DNA of 64,000 bases. Origin: Sphingobacterium spiritivorum. GTDB taxonomy: Bacteria > Bacteroidota > Bacteroidia > Sphingobacteriales > Sphingobacteriaceae. Of this stretch, positions 1-9,204 are shown piece by piece. The stretch lies in NCBI RefSeq assembly GCF_016725325.1, contig NZ_CP068083.1, positions 1,364,001-1,428,000 of the forward strand, in the 5' to 3' direction. Every line of letters starts with the position of its first letter. Position 1 is the first letter of the stretch. The notes below the pieces were generated by a model. The model was given only the letters and a program-made list of their open reading frames with translations. It had not been told where the DNA came from and did no database searches. The position numbers and the translations under genes are program-made.

Positions 1-1
1 T

Positions 2-1771
2 CTACTGCAGGATAAACTCAATTTATTAGTAGCAGAAACCGAAAAGACAGAACTTCTGGACTGGTGGGTTGCCAAAGGCTATCACGATATTATCAATTCT
101 ATTTTTGAAAATGCCCGGCAGAATACAACTCCAAGAACTCCGGAAGGGGGAATTATCAAGATCAGCAAATTCAGTAAACAGGAAGAAGAGGAGCGAATAT
201 TCAGCGATTCCGTATTTAGAGAATACGCACTGCAGGATACCATTGAAGAAATCCGGCGTATACAGCAGGATTTCCATTATATCTACAGTGAGATGTGTGT
301 ACTGGTGAGGACCAATGGAGAGGCAGAGTCCGTTGTAAACGAACTGATGGCTGCAGGTATTCCTGTTGTGTCCGGAGATGCGCTGATGATTGCAAACAGC
401 TCAGCTATAAAGCTGATCATCAACACCCTGTATATTCTGGTAGGATATGATGAAAATACATCTTTGTATAAGGCCAATTGTATTTCTCTTTATCATAAGA
501 TCCGGGACATTGCCATTGATCCTGATATATTCCTGACGATCAAAGGAAAGAGCTTATCACAACTTTCAGGAATACTCCCTCCTGCCTTATGCGAAGAAGC
601 CAATAACTGGATGCAACTGCCTCTGCCGGAACTGGTGGAACGTATCATCCATGCATATGGTCTGGACCAGAAACAGGAATATCTCGCCTACCTCCTTTCA
701 TTCCGGGATATTACCGCAAATGCAACAAAACAAGGAGAAAAAGGGATATTAAGTTTTCTGAACTGGTGGGAAGAAGACGGCGTACGAAAAACACTGCCTT
801 CTCCTGATGCTGCTAATGCAGTACAGGTCATGACCATTCATAAATCCAAAGGTCTGGCTTTCCGCGCCGTATTTATTCCATTCTGTAACCTGGATCTGGG
901 CGGAAAGACAAATGGAATATTCTGGGTCCCTGCAGTTAATACGCCCTATGAGGCCCTGAAAAGTATACCTTTGAAATACAAGGATGAATTAGCGAAATCC
1001 AGTGTGGCAAACTATTACTTTGAAGAGAACTTGTACAGCCACATCGATGCGCTTAACATGATCTATGTGGCGACCACACGGGCAAAAGATTATCTGTATA
1101 TAGGGATCAAGGAAAAGAAAGATTTGAAAAAGATAAGCAATACAGGCGATCTTTTTCAACTTGTTTTAGCAGAGAATTTTGAATCTGAAGACGTGTATAA
1201 TATTGAAAAACCGGTTCAGACAGATCGAAAACAAGATGCTCCTCAAACGATAGGCATGCATACCTATCCTACTTCCGACAGATTATCTGATATATATATT
1301 CCCCGGGAGGAAAAAAATGCTGCTCACGTTCTTCATATTGGACAGGCAGGAAGACAGGGAAGTATACTTCATACCATACTTGCCGATATAAAATCTTTAG
1401 CCGAGCTCCCATCCTATCTGGATAGTCTCCTGTTAGAAGGAACAATTATGGAAGAGGAAAAGCTCCTGTTTCTGCAAGAAGCAACACGAGTATTACAACA
1501 CGAACAGTTAAATGAGTTATTGACTAAAGCAGAGCAGCATTTTTCGGAAAGATCTATTGTCAGTGCGGACGGACATGTCTATCGTCCGGACAAAATACTG
1601 ATTCAGGACAATTTTGTAGCCGTCATCGATTATAAATTTACATTTCAGGAGCATTCGGAACATTTGGATCAGGTTCGTATCTATATGGATCTTTTAAGTC
1701 AGATGGGCTATAAAGATGTGGAAGGATATTTATTCTATGCTACCACTAATACACTTAAACCTGTTATTTAA
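2..1771 (+). CDS. AddA/RecB-like UvrD-family helicase-nuclease, C-terminal part (5' truncated)
   Basis: The reading frame is open from base 2, so the start and the N-terminal ATPase motifs lie outside the window; about 589 residues are visible. Superfamily I helicase motif V appears as VMTIHKSKGLAF (near 826-861) and motif VI as MIYVATTRAKDYLYI (near 1058-1102). A C-terminal PD-(D/E)XK nuclease of the RecB type follows: GSILHTIL near 1357, then RPDKILI and AVIDYKF near 1580-1640. Proteins of this architecture are the helicase-nuclease subunit of AddAB-type complexes, which process double-strand ends for RecA. The next gene on the same strand starts 9 bases after this stop and encodes the matching AddB-like subunit, which supports the call. 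UvrD-like helicases without the nuclease are the alternative, but the C-terminal nuclease motifs argue against it. Confidence 0.88.
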   Translation, partial: LLQDKLNLLVAETEKTELLDWWVAKGYHDIINSIFENARQNTTPRTPEGGIIKISKFSKQEEEERIFSDSVFREYALQDTIEEIRRIQQDFHYIYSEMCVLVRTNGEAESVVNELMAAGIPVVSGDALMIANSSAIKLIINTLYILVGYDENTSLYKANCISLYHKIRDIAIDPDIFLTIKGKSLSQLSGILPPALCEEANNWMQLPLPELVERIIHAYGLDQKQEYLAYLLSFRDITANATKQGEKGILSFLNWWEEDGVRKTLPSPDAANAVQVMTIHKSKGLAFRAVFIPFCNLDLGGKTNGIFWVPAVNTPYEALKSIPLKYKDELAKSSVANYYFEENLYSHIDALNMIYVATTRAKDYLYIGIKEKKDLKKISNTGDLFQLVLAENFESEDVYNIEKPVQTDRKQDAPQTIGMHTYPTSDRLSDIYIPREEKNAAHVLHIGQAGRQGSILHTILADIKSLAELPSYLDSLLLEGTIMEEEKLLFLQEATRVLQHEQLNELLTKAEQHFSERSIVSADGHVYRPDKILIQDNFVAVIDYKFTFQEHSEHLDQVRIYMDLLSQMGYKDVEGYLFYATTNTLKPVI

Positions 1772-1780
1772 TTGCGCAGT

Positions 1781-4720
1781 ATGAAACCATTTTTAAAAGA
1801 AGTTGCAGAAGATTTAGTAGCCAAATTTGGAGATCGCCTTCAGGACTGTGTCATTATTTTTAATAACAAAAGACCTGCAACCTATCTCAATCAATATTTA
1901 TCAGAAATATACCAAAGGCCCTTCTGGAGTCCTTCCGTATTCACTATACAGGAATTCTTTGCACAATCTACCCATCTGAACGTTGCCGATTTCTACACCC
2001 AATTCTTTACTCTTTTCAATCTGTATAATGAATTGTTAATAAAAGAATCCGGGAAACAGATCGAGATGGACAAGTTCTTTCCTGTTGCCAAAACAATTCT
2101 TAGTGATTTTGGCCAGATTGATATGGACAATGTGGAGGCTGACCGTTTGTTTAAGGAGCTGGAGGATATTGCGGTTATTAATCAACAATTTGACTTCCTG
2201 ACCGAAGAGCAGCATCAGTTTCTTTCCAGATTCTGGACTTCTTATACAGAAGGTAAACACAAAAGACAGCAAGAGAATTTCATTCGCATGTGGCGCAGAA
2301 TGCCTCTTTTATATCGCTTATTTCATGATGCACTTAAAGCGAAAGGTCTGACCACTATGGGGCAGATCTACAGACAACTGGCTCATCAAACATGCTCTAA
2401 CTCACAGTTTGTCAACAATTTTAACCAGGGCAAAGTCATTTTAGTCGGGTTCAATGCCCTAAGCCAGACGGAAGCTATTGTTTTCAAAAGATGGCAGGAT
2501 CAGGGAAAAACACTCTTCTATTTTGATACTGACAGCTACTATCTAAATGATCCGCTCCATGAAGCAGGTTTATTTTTGAGGAAGAATATCGATCTGTACG
2601 GCTTAAAAAATGAGCTGAACAATCAACGGAGTTTGATCACTGAGCTGACTACACCGACAACTGTATATAAAGTACAGGGACAGACAACACAGGCTAAAAT
2701 TCTCAACCAGGTTCTAGCTGAAGATTACGAGCAATTAAAACAAGATCCTTCTTATGGCCAGACAGTGATTGTACTGGCTGATGAAAGCTTATTACTACCG
2801 ACACTGCAGACTATCCCTTCTGATGAACAAAGCATACAGGTCAATCTGAATGTAACCATGGGACTGGGGTATACCTCTTCCTCCTTATTCGGACTGGCAG
2901 ATTTGTGGTTATCTCATCAGGTTGATATGATGAACACCCGCTCTGCTGAAGAACTGAACGTTCCATACAGAACTGTAGAGAAGTTTTTGACACATCCGCT
3001 TATTGCTGTCGATGAGAAAAAACGCACCCAGGTACTGGCTGCCTTTGTAAAAGAGCAATTGGTGGTCATTCCGCTAGAACGGTTAGTTCAGCAAAAAGGC
3101 ATATTCCAATTCTTTTTCCAAAAAGTCCCAGATGCATTAAGTCTGACCAGAGAGTTAAAATCTCTGCTGGAATATCTTGCCAAACGTCATTTGGAACAGC
3201 AAAATTTACGACAGCTGGATGCAGAGTTGTTTGTCAAAACGATTCAGGAGTTAAACAGAATGCACGACACGCTGGCCCAGCACATACAAACCTCCGGAAA
3301 CAAATTTGCACCCAAATTTGCAGCAGCATTGATCCGGAAAGCATTGGAAGCTATATCTGTTCCGCTAAGTGGCGACCCCCTGAGCGGCCTGCAGGTAATG
3401 GGACTTCTGGAAACACGTAATCTTAATTTTGATCATGTGGTAATCTTAGGTCTTAATGATGGTATAATCCCGCAAAACAGTGTCGGAAACAGTTTTATAC
3501 CCGATAGCTTAAGGCGTGCCTACGGCTTGCCAGTGCTCGAAAATCAGGATGCGATATCGGCCTATATCTTTTACAGACTGGTACAACGTGCGAAAAAATT
3601 AAGTTTTGTATACAACAGCCTGACAGACGAAAGTAATACAGGAGAGCCCAGCAGGTTTTTGAAACAGTTAGAGTTTGAAAGCAATTTTGAATTCCGTTAT
3701 CAGGATCAACATTTACAAATCAAAGTAGAAGATCAGCAGGAATTGGTGATTCCCAAGACAGCAGCAATAATGGATAAATTAGGGTTATACTTATCCGGCA
3801 AACGAACATTATCTGCGTCTGCACTCACTACATATATTGCTAATCCTATTGACTTCTTTTACAAGTATGTTGCAGAAATCAGTGAACCTGAAGAAGTCAA
3901 TGAAGTCGTAGAAGCTAATAATCTCGGAACCATATTACATGGAACAATGGAAGATTTTTATAATCAGCTGAAGGCCGAGAATAATTTTATCAGTCCTGAA
4001 CGTATAGCGCAAAAGCGAAAAGAACTCACTAAACTGATTGAGCTAAATTTTATTAAAGAATTCTATCCCGAACATAACAAAAAGGTAAACTTTACAGGTA
4101 TACAAAGGGTCATCATGGCTATTGTAAAAGAGTATATTCATATTATCCTGGATCATGATGAGCGTTCTGCACCTTTTACTATTCTTCAGATGGAAGAGGA
4201 GATGATAGTTCCTTTTGAATTTAACGATATCAATGGGCGACAACAGGTCATTCACATGAAAGGAATTATCGACCGTGTGGATATCGGACAGGACGGAGTA
4301 ACCCGTATAGTAGATTATAAAACCGGAAGTGACGAACTGGATTATAAAAGTCTGGAAGAGGCATTCAACACAGATGGCAAAAAGTTGAATAAGGCTCTGG
4401 TACAGACATTATTCTACACGTATGTATTTGAAAAAGCGAAAAACATCCGAAATGTAGAACCGAATCTCTATGTAGTAAGGAAAATGAAGAATGGAGGAAC
4501 GCTATTTCAGACGAAAGTAGAATTTACAGATGATAAAAATAAGATAAAAAAGGCAGATCAGGATCTCTCCGGAGATTTTCTGGCGGAAGAAAAAGAACGT
4601 TTCGCTAATTTGCTGGCTAATAAACTTCAGGAATTGTTTGATCCGCAGGTGCCATTCAGAGTAAGTCAGCACAGCGAAAATTACATATTCTCCCCATATA
4701 AGTCGTTAATGACGACATAA
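1781..4720 (+). CDS. AddB-like PD-(D/E)XK nuclease with inactivated helicase fold
   Basis: Partner subunit of the AddA-like protein directly upstream. The frame can be extended to a TTG at 1772, but the ATG at 1781 is preferred, giving 979 residues. No Walker A (GxxGxGKT) is visible near the N-terminus, so the helicase fold looks inactivated, as in the COG3893-type family. The middle carries a helicase-like segment (LNFDHVVILGLNDGIIP, near 3420-3470). The C-terminus has a RecB/Cas4-type nuclease: ILHGTMEDF near 3930, GIIDRVDIG near 4262 and IVDYKTGSDE near 4308. The cysteines that hold the Fe-S cluster in Bacillus AddB are absent; the only cysteines are in the N-terminal half. Expected role: cytoplasmic double-strand-break end processing. 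Confidence 0.87.
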   Translation: MKPFLKEVAEDLVAKFGDRLQDCVIIFNNKRPATYLNQYLSEIYQRPFWSPSVFTIQEFFAQSTHLNVADFYTQFFTLFNLYNELLIKESGKQIEMDKFFPVAKTILSDFGQIDMDNVEADRLFKELEDIAVINQQFDFLTEEQHQFLSRFWTSYTEGKHKRQQENFIRMWRRMPLLYRLFHDALKAKGLTTMGQIYRQLAHQTCSNSQFVNNFNQGKVILVGFNALSQTEAIVFKRWQDQGKTLFYFDTDSYYLNDPLHEAGLFLRKNIDLYGLKNELNNQRSLITELTTPTTVYKVQGQTTQAKILNQVLAEDYEQLKQDPSYGQTVIVLADESLLLPTLQTIPSDEQSIQVNLNVTMGLGYTSSSLFGLADLWLSHQVDMMNTRSAEELNVPYRTVEKFLTHPLIAVDEKKRTQVLAAFVKEQLVVIPLERLVQQKGIFQFFFQKVPDALSLTRELKSLLEYLAKRHLEQQNLRQLDAELFVKTIQELNRMHDTLAQHIQTSGNKFAPKFAAALIRKALEAISVPLSGDPLSGLQVMGLLETRNLNFDHVVILGLNDGIIPQNSVGNSFIPDSLRRAYGLPVLENQDAISAYIFYRLVQRAKKLSFVYNSLTDESNTGEPSRFLKQLEFESNFEFRYQDQHLQIKVEDQQELVIPKTAAIMDKLGLYLSGKRTLSASALTTYIANPIDFFYKYVAEISEPEEVNEVVEANNLGTILHGTMEDFYNQLKAENNFISPERIAQKRKELTKLIELNFIKEFYPEHNKKVNFTGIQRVIMAIVKEYIHIILDHDERSAPFTILQMEEEMIVPFEFNDINGRQQVIHMKGIIDRVDIGQDGVTRIVDYKTGSDELDYKSLEEAFNTDGKKLNKALVQTLFYTYVFEKAKNIRNVEPNLYVVRKMKNGGTLFQTKVEFTDDKNKIKKADQDLSGDFLAEEKERFANLLANKLQELFDPQVPFRVSQHSENYIFSPYKSLMTT

Positions 4721-4739
4721 AGTGGGTATAAAGTGAAAA

Positions 4740-4773
4740 GCTTGATCATATACATAACATGATCAAGCCTTTT
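4740..4773. terminator. Bidirectional hairpin terminator between addB-like and cupin genes
   Basis: A perfect 10-bp stem (GCTTGATCAT, 4740-4749, pairing with 4759-4768) has a 9-base loop, A residues on its left and CTTTT on its right, so it can serve both convergent genes. A second hairpin (AAGAAGCAT at 4779-4787 pairing with 4792-4800, loop GCAA) overlaps the stop codon of the minus-strand cupin gene. Confidence 0.7.
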
Positions 4774-4798
4774 ACTATAAGAAGCATGCAAATGCTTC

Positions 4799-5665
4799 TT
4801 ATTTATATTTTTTCATTGCGCGGTTTGCCCGGACTTTAGCTGTCTGGATTTTGTAATCAAACCACTTGTCTTTAAATATTTTACGCATTGTATCATCAAA
4901 ATAACGCGTAATAAACAGATTTCGGGCACCCTTAAGCTTCTCACTAAATGAAGAAGGCAATGCTCTTACTGAGATAGAATAACCTTCCGTAGCATACTGA
5001 ATATAATGCCACCAACCTGCCGGCATATATAGTGTATCTCCGGGATGGATTTCAGCTTCATAACCGTTTAATAACCTAAGCGCCGGATACTCTTCCAGAC
5101 TGCTGAACTTCGGATTAGCAATACTATGAAAATTGTAAGGCAACTTATACATCAGATCGGACTGGCTATTCGGAAACAACCATATTTTCTTCACACCCTG
5201 AAACTGGGATATAAAGACATGCGACATATCTATATCAAAGTGATTACGTGTAGATGATCCCTCTCCTCCGAAGAACATATACGGCAGCCACTGTAATACT
5301 TTGCCTCCGGTTACGTCATTATAGATGACATCTTTTTTCAGTTCCGGTCTGAGTTTTAACAAATCAAACAGAAATAAACGTAATTCTGTAGGCTCTTTTG
5401 TAATCAGGTTTAAATAATCACCAAAGGTCATTTTACCTACCGGTGCGCTCGCCGCACGATCCCTGGACTCTTCTTCCTTTCCATATACAGAAATCATTTC
5501 GTCTCCGGCTATTTCCTTGAAATAGTCATAGCTCCATTTCTTCCAACATGTACTTTCAGGACTTATGAAGTCCTTTATAATGACAGGTTGACCCTTTTTC
5601 AAGTAATCTCTGATAAAATCACTTGGAGCTATTCCTGAGATACTATTGACTGGTTTTAATTTCAC
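4799..5665 (-). CDS. JmjC/cupin_8-like Fe(II)/2-oxoglutarate oxygenase
   Basis: A 288-residue cytoplasmic protein of the cupin-like/JmjC family. The metal triad is readable: H142 and D144 in the segment RNHFDIDMSHVF, and H220 in PAGWWHYIQY. This is the HxD...H facial triad expected of an Fe(II)/2-oxoglutarate-dependent hydroxylase. The N-terminal QPVIIKDFI is also typical (the peptide- or protein-hydroxylase-like arm of the family, which acts on residues in proteins or tRNA). There is no signal peptide. The substrate cannot be read from the sequence. The gene is monocistronic, between the gldKLMN operon and the AddAB-like pair. A TAAGTTTG box about 32 bases upstream of the start may be its -7 element. 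Confidence 0.8.
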   Translation of the reverse strand: MKLKPVNSISGIAPSDFIRDYLKKGQPVIIKDFISPESTCWKKWSYDYFKEIAGDEMISVYGKEEESRDRAASAPVGKMTFGDYLNLITKEPTELRLFLFDLLKLRPELKKDVIYNDVTGGKVLQWLPYMFFGGEGSSTRNHFDIDMSHVFISQFQGVKKIWLFPNSQSDLMYKLPYNFHSIANPKFSSLEEYPALRLLNGYEAEIHPGDTLYMPAGWWHYIQYATEGYSISVRALPSSFSEKLKGARNLFITRYFDDTMRKIFKDKWFDYKIQTAKVRANRAMKKYK

Positions 5666-5696
5666 AAGATTGACTGTATAATTTATCTTCTAAATA

Positions 5697-5704
5697 CAAA
5701 CTTA
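5697..5704 (-). promoter_or_regulatory. Candidate -7 box of the cupin gene
   Basis: On the minus strand this reads TAAGTTTG, an exact match to the Bacteroidota TAnnTTTG element. No TTG is found at the usual -33 distance, so support is limited to one box. Confidence 0.3.
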
Positions 5705-5831
5705 AAAAAAAATATTCCTATTAAGTGCTCTGAGTAGTGATATAATATTTCCTTTTATTAAGACCACTAACTGAGGAGACAAGTTAATAAGAATATTTCT
5801 AAATAAGGGTGACAGAGGTCACATTTTTATC

Positions 5832-6851
5832 TTAATATGACCACAAATCCTGCTCATAGTCCATTAATGTTTTCTTAATTCGCTCAGACTCATATAGTCT
5901 GTCTACACCGTCCGCCATATAATCTTTTATCCTCAGATCTTCCGGATTAGACTGCTTTACAATATAGCTGGAGAACATTCTCTTGATAAATACATCATCA
6001 TAACTAAGCCCTGTAGCATCATTATGTCTGTTTACCACTTCTTTGTTTACAAACACATGTCTTGCTTCCGGGAAATAGATCCAAAAAGCAGGAGTAGCAT
6101 CTACCTGAGGGGTGAACGTATTCTCCTGAGTTGGCAAAGCTGCTGCAGGTGTCTCTGCTGCAGGTGTTTCCGGTTGTACTGCAAACGGATCAAAAGGATT
6201 TCCTCCTGTTGCTGCAGTTGAGTTACCGGGCAGAACTGGTGTAGTCGCCAGACCCTCTATGTTTGGAGTGATCAATGGTGCAATACCCACAATACGGGGC
6301 TCAAATACAGAACGTTGCTTATCAAATATCCAGTCTTCTTTTATTCTGAATTTGACAACATTCTCACCACTGAATTTTCTTGCTTCATAATGTGATTTGA
6401 CAACCTCATTATTCTCATTGTACTCTTCTACCAAAGTACTGTCTCCCCCAAAGCGGGACATTACCTGATCCACAGGAAGTACATTTTTGAAGCTGTCACC
6501 GTTTGGATCATTTTCTGTAGGAGTAGGATCATATGCTGTTAACTCACCTTTCATCACAGCATCTACGATAATATCGATCAATCTGGACTTAGGAGATGCA
6601 AATGCTTTATTCATCTTCTCGCGCAGATCGATTTCTCTCCATACCCTTTTGCTATAAGCAATATCAGTCTGTCTGACATTCGCATAGGGGATTACTTTTC
6701 TTTCTGCGATATCGGATTTCACGGCATATCCATCAACAGGAGGCTCTTCTACCTGAATAGGTTTTGTACTATTCGAGAGGTTCTCCTGTTGTGCAAACAC
6801 AAATGGTGTGTAAGCAGAAGCCAACAGCAATAAAACACCTAACTTTTTCAT
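5832..6851 (-). CDS. gldN: Type IX secretion/gliding protein GldN (PorN)
   Basis: A 339-residue exported protein with an N-terminal signal peptide (MKKLGVLLLLASAYTPFVFA, cut before Q). GldN/PorN is a periplasmic partner of the lipoprotein GldK; together they form the large ring under the outer membrane in the T9SS. The body contains the family's typical N-terminal ERKVIPYANVRQTDIAYSKR and VWREIDLREKMN and the C-terminal YDDVFIKRMFSSYI segment. An internal Pro/Ala/Thr-rich linker (about residues 200-245, with PETPAAETPAAALPTQ) splits the conserved halves and is probably flexible. It is the last gene of gldK-gldL-gldM-gldN, 94 bases after gldM, the order found throughout the phylum. No strong terminator is visible downstream; only a weak 5-bp hairpin lies at 5809-5822. 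Confidence 0.95.
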   Translation of the reverse strand: MKKLGVLLLLASAYTPFVFAQQENLSNSTKPIQVEEPPVDGYAVKSDIAERKVIPYANVRQTDIAYSKRVWREIDLREKMNKAFASPKSRLIDIIVDAVMKGELTAYDPTPTENDPNGDSFKNVLPVDQVMSRFGGDSTLVEEYNENNEVVKSHYEARKFSGENVVKFRIKEDWIFDKQRSVFEPRIVGIAPLITPNIEGLATTPVLPGNSTAATGGNPFDPFAVQPETPAAETPAAALPTQENTFTPQVDATPAFWIYFPEARHVFVNKEVVNRHNDATGLSYDDVFIKRMFSSYIVKQSNPEDLRIKDYMADGVDRLYESERIKKTLMDYEQDLWSY

Positions 6852-6945
6852 CCGTATATTTTTTATTTTTAAACGGCTAAAACACTATCAGATTTGAGAT
6901 TCCTTGTGGATTTTAAAAAATCTTAATAGTGTCCTATCCCTGTAT

Positions 6946-8469
6946 TTAATTTGTAACCTGGAATGAAATAGGATCCAGATTTTGTGCTACTCCGTCAGGA
7001 CCAACACCCACAATATTGTAAATCGCAACTAACGTACCAGGAGTAATTGCTCCTAATCCTGTTTTCATCTGTGCCGAGAAGCTCGAACCAGAAGATTGGT
7101 AAGGACCAATAGGATCAACTCTTGGTTTCAGGATATACATATTAAATTTAGTAATGCTGAATTTAGCATCAAACTCAAAATTATCTAATGCTGCTGAAAC
7201 TACATTCTGACCTCTAAGTTGTGCTGCCGAAATAGCACCACCGGTTTTTCCTGCAACTCTTGCCGCAGGTTTCGGTATACGTTTTACACGAAACTCTGTT
7301 GTTCCCAGTTGCTGTACCTTACCGTCAATCTTAGCAGAAACACTTACTGTTGCCTTTCCAGGAGTAGTCACTTTAGCAGCATATTTACCGCCTGATCCGG
7401 AGATTGTCACTCCGTTTCCTGCCACCTGAATACTACTCATCGGAATACCGGGAGCAGATACCGAAATTGGATTTGAAACTCCAATATACAATACGTTCAT
7501 AGCATCCGGAGATACTACTGCAGATGGTTTTGCTACCTGATAAGTCATAGGCTCTGTCAGATATTCTTTCATTGTTCCGTCTGTCTGTTTCACAAGAATT
7601 TTACCTTGCCATTTAAACTCTCCTACGGAAGAGGTGTTGACCGAATAAAGTCCCTGACCATCCTTCACATTCAGCGCACCACCGTTTACTGAAATACTAG
7701 GATTGGATTTGGAATCATAAGCAGTCAGAAATACTTTAGCAGTATAAGGCTGTCCCTGGATTAAATATGAAGTAGGGGCAACTGCTACAGCAGAGAATCT
7801 ATCCAGATTCACAACAGCCTGATCCATTTTACCGAAAATATGTTTTACAACGGCTGATTCTGTATTCTTAGCATCTGCTTTGATTTTTTCTAATGCGGTG
7901 ATCGCTGCAGTCAATGGAATACCATCACCGAAGTTAGAATCTTCCCAACTCTTTTTAATACCCGCACGTGGTGCCGGATCCTGAGCAAACAAACTGAAAC
8001 TGACTTCTTTATTGGTCAGTTTTTCTAATTCATCTTTTGTTGAATTAATCATATCCCGCAATTGCTTTCCACGTTTTTCAGTGATCATCAGGCGGTAAGC
8101 GATATCTGTATTGTTTCTTTTGATCAGATCTCCTGTTTCACTATCCTCTCCGCCACCTTCCTGTGCCAAAAGTGTTTTCAACTCATCAACATAAGCTGTC
8201 AATTTTGCTGTCAACTGCTGTGCCTTCTCTGCCTTTTCAAGAATAGGTTTGGCACGCTCCGGGTTTTCTTTCATTTTTGTCTCCCGAAAAGACAAAAACA
8301 TATTATCAATCCCTGCTTGCGTATTCTGGGTTGATGTACTTAAGCTGTTTGCTAAATTTTTGAACGCATCTAAAATGGAATCACTAACATTCAGGGCTAC
8401 TAATCCTAGTAGGACCAAATATAGGATCCCAATCATCTTCTGTCTGGGTGTTTCTCTACGACCTGCCAT
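6946..8469 (-). CDS. gldM: Type IX secretion motor protein GldM (PorM)
   Basis: A 507-residue inner-membrane protein: short cytoplasmic N-terminus (MAGRRETPRQK), one transmembrane helix (about residues 12-32, IGILYLVLLGLVALNVSDSI) and a long periplasmic region. Arg9 just before the helix matches the conserved arginine reported for Flavobacterium GldM as part of the proton-driven motor interface with GldL (established knowledge). The periplasmic part begins with helices (about 35-220) and continues into beta-rich Ig-like domains (SYLIQGQPYTAKVFLTAYDS, later VSNPISVSAPGIPMSS), as in solved GldM/PorM structures. It follows gldL by 44 bases. The protein transmits motor movement across the periplasm to the GldK/GldN ring. 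Confidence 0.96.
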   Translation of the reverse strand: MAGRRETPRQKMIGILYLVLLGLVALNVSDSILDAFKNLANSLSTSTQNTQAGIDNMFLSFRETKMKENPERAKPILEKAEKAQQLTAKLTAYVDELKTLLAQEGGGEDSETGDLIKRNNTDIAYRLMITEKRGKQLRDMINSTKDELEKLTNKEVSFSLFAQDPAPRAGIKKSWEDSNFGDGIPLTAAITALEKIKADAKNTESAVVKHIFGKMDQAVVNLDRFSAVAVAPTSYLIQGQPYTAKVFLTAYDSKSNPSISVNGGALNVKDGQGLYSVNTSSVGEFKWQGKILVKQTDGTMKEYLTEPMTYQVAKPSAVVSPDAMNVLYIGVSNPISVSAPGIPMSSIQVAGNGVTISGSGGKYAAKVTTPGKATVSVSAKIDGKVQQLGTTEFRVKRIPKPAARVAGKTGGAISAAQLRGQNVVSAALDNFEFDAKFSITKFNMYILKPRVDPIGPYQSSGSSFSAQMKTGLGAITPGTLVAIYNIVGVGPDGVAQNLDPISFQVTN

Positions 8470-8513
8470 AATGTAATTTTTTAATTAATAAACTTCGATT
8501 ATTAAAAGATTAC

Positions 8514-9158
8514 TTATGATTTGTTTGGATTCATAGCAGAAAGCATATTTCCATAGATCGCATTTAGAGAAGCTAAGTTTTTATTGAACGTACTCACCTG
8601 CTCTTTAAATTGTTGCATATCAGTAGAGGATTCATTAAATGTTTTCAAATCCGCAGCTGCACGGTCAAATGCAGAACTCAGGTTTGCTGCACCTGCCGAT
8701 GCCGCATTTAATTTATCTGCAAACAGATTTGTTGCAGTAGCGGTATCTGCGACTTTAGATATAGAAGCGACTTTGTCACTGAATGTACGTAGTCCGTCTC
8801 CTAAATTACCAATGAGGTTTTCATCTATTTTAGCATCCTGCAATAATTTGTCTAATGCTGCTGTATTACCTGTTGCTGCAGGAACTGCTGCAACTGCAGG
8901 GCGTGCACCAGCTTTTGGCAACTCACCGTTATAATCTTCGTCCAACTCAGGATATACCCTTGTCCAGTCTACTTCTGATTCGCTCGCTAAAAAACCCATT
9001 ATGAAGAACAAAAGAGCTTCAACAGCCAATCCAATACCTATCATCCACTCACCACCTTTAAAATGGAGAATTTTAAACATTAATCCAATGATTACGACAG
9101 TAGCACCCCAGTTGATCAAGGTGTTGATACCAAATTTAAACTTACGTTTTGTTGCCAT
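8514..9158 (-). CDS. gldL: Type IX secretion motor protein GldL (PorL)
   Basis: A 214-residue inner-membrane protein with two N-terminal transmembrane helices (about residues 11-31 and 38-57) and a cytoplasmic helical tail. The second helix holds a membrane-embedded glutamate (E47, in GIGLAVEALLFFIMGF) and the first ends in a lysine (K29). These correspond to residues implicated in proton coupling in Flavobacterium GldL. GldL and GldM form the proton-motive-force-driven rotary motor of the T9SS and gliding machinery. An Ala/Pro-rich linker (about 80-100) precedes predicted helices, in line with the known family. It lies 46 bases after gldK and is clearly in the same operon. Confidence 0.95.
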   Translation of the reverse strand: MATKRKFKFGINTLINWGATVVIIGLMFKILHFKGGEWMIGIGLAVEALLFFIMGFLASESEVDWTRVYPELDEDYNGELPKAGARPAVAAVPAATGNTAALDKLLQDAKIDENLIGNLGDGLRTFSDKVASISKVADTATATNLFADKLNAASAGAANLSSAFDRAAADLKTFNESSTDMQQFKEQVSTFNKNLASLNAIYGNMLSAMNPNKS

Positions 9159-9204
9159 TTTCTTAAAAATAATTTATGTCTTTCTTAAAATTAGTAGTTC
9201 GCTG

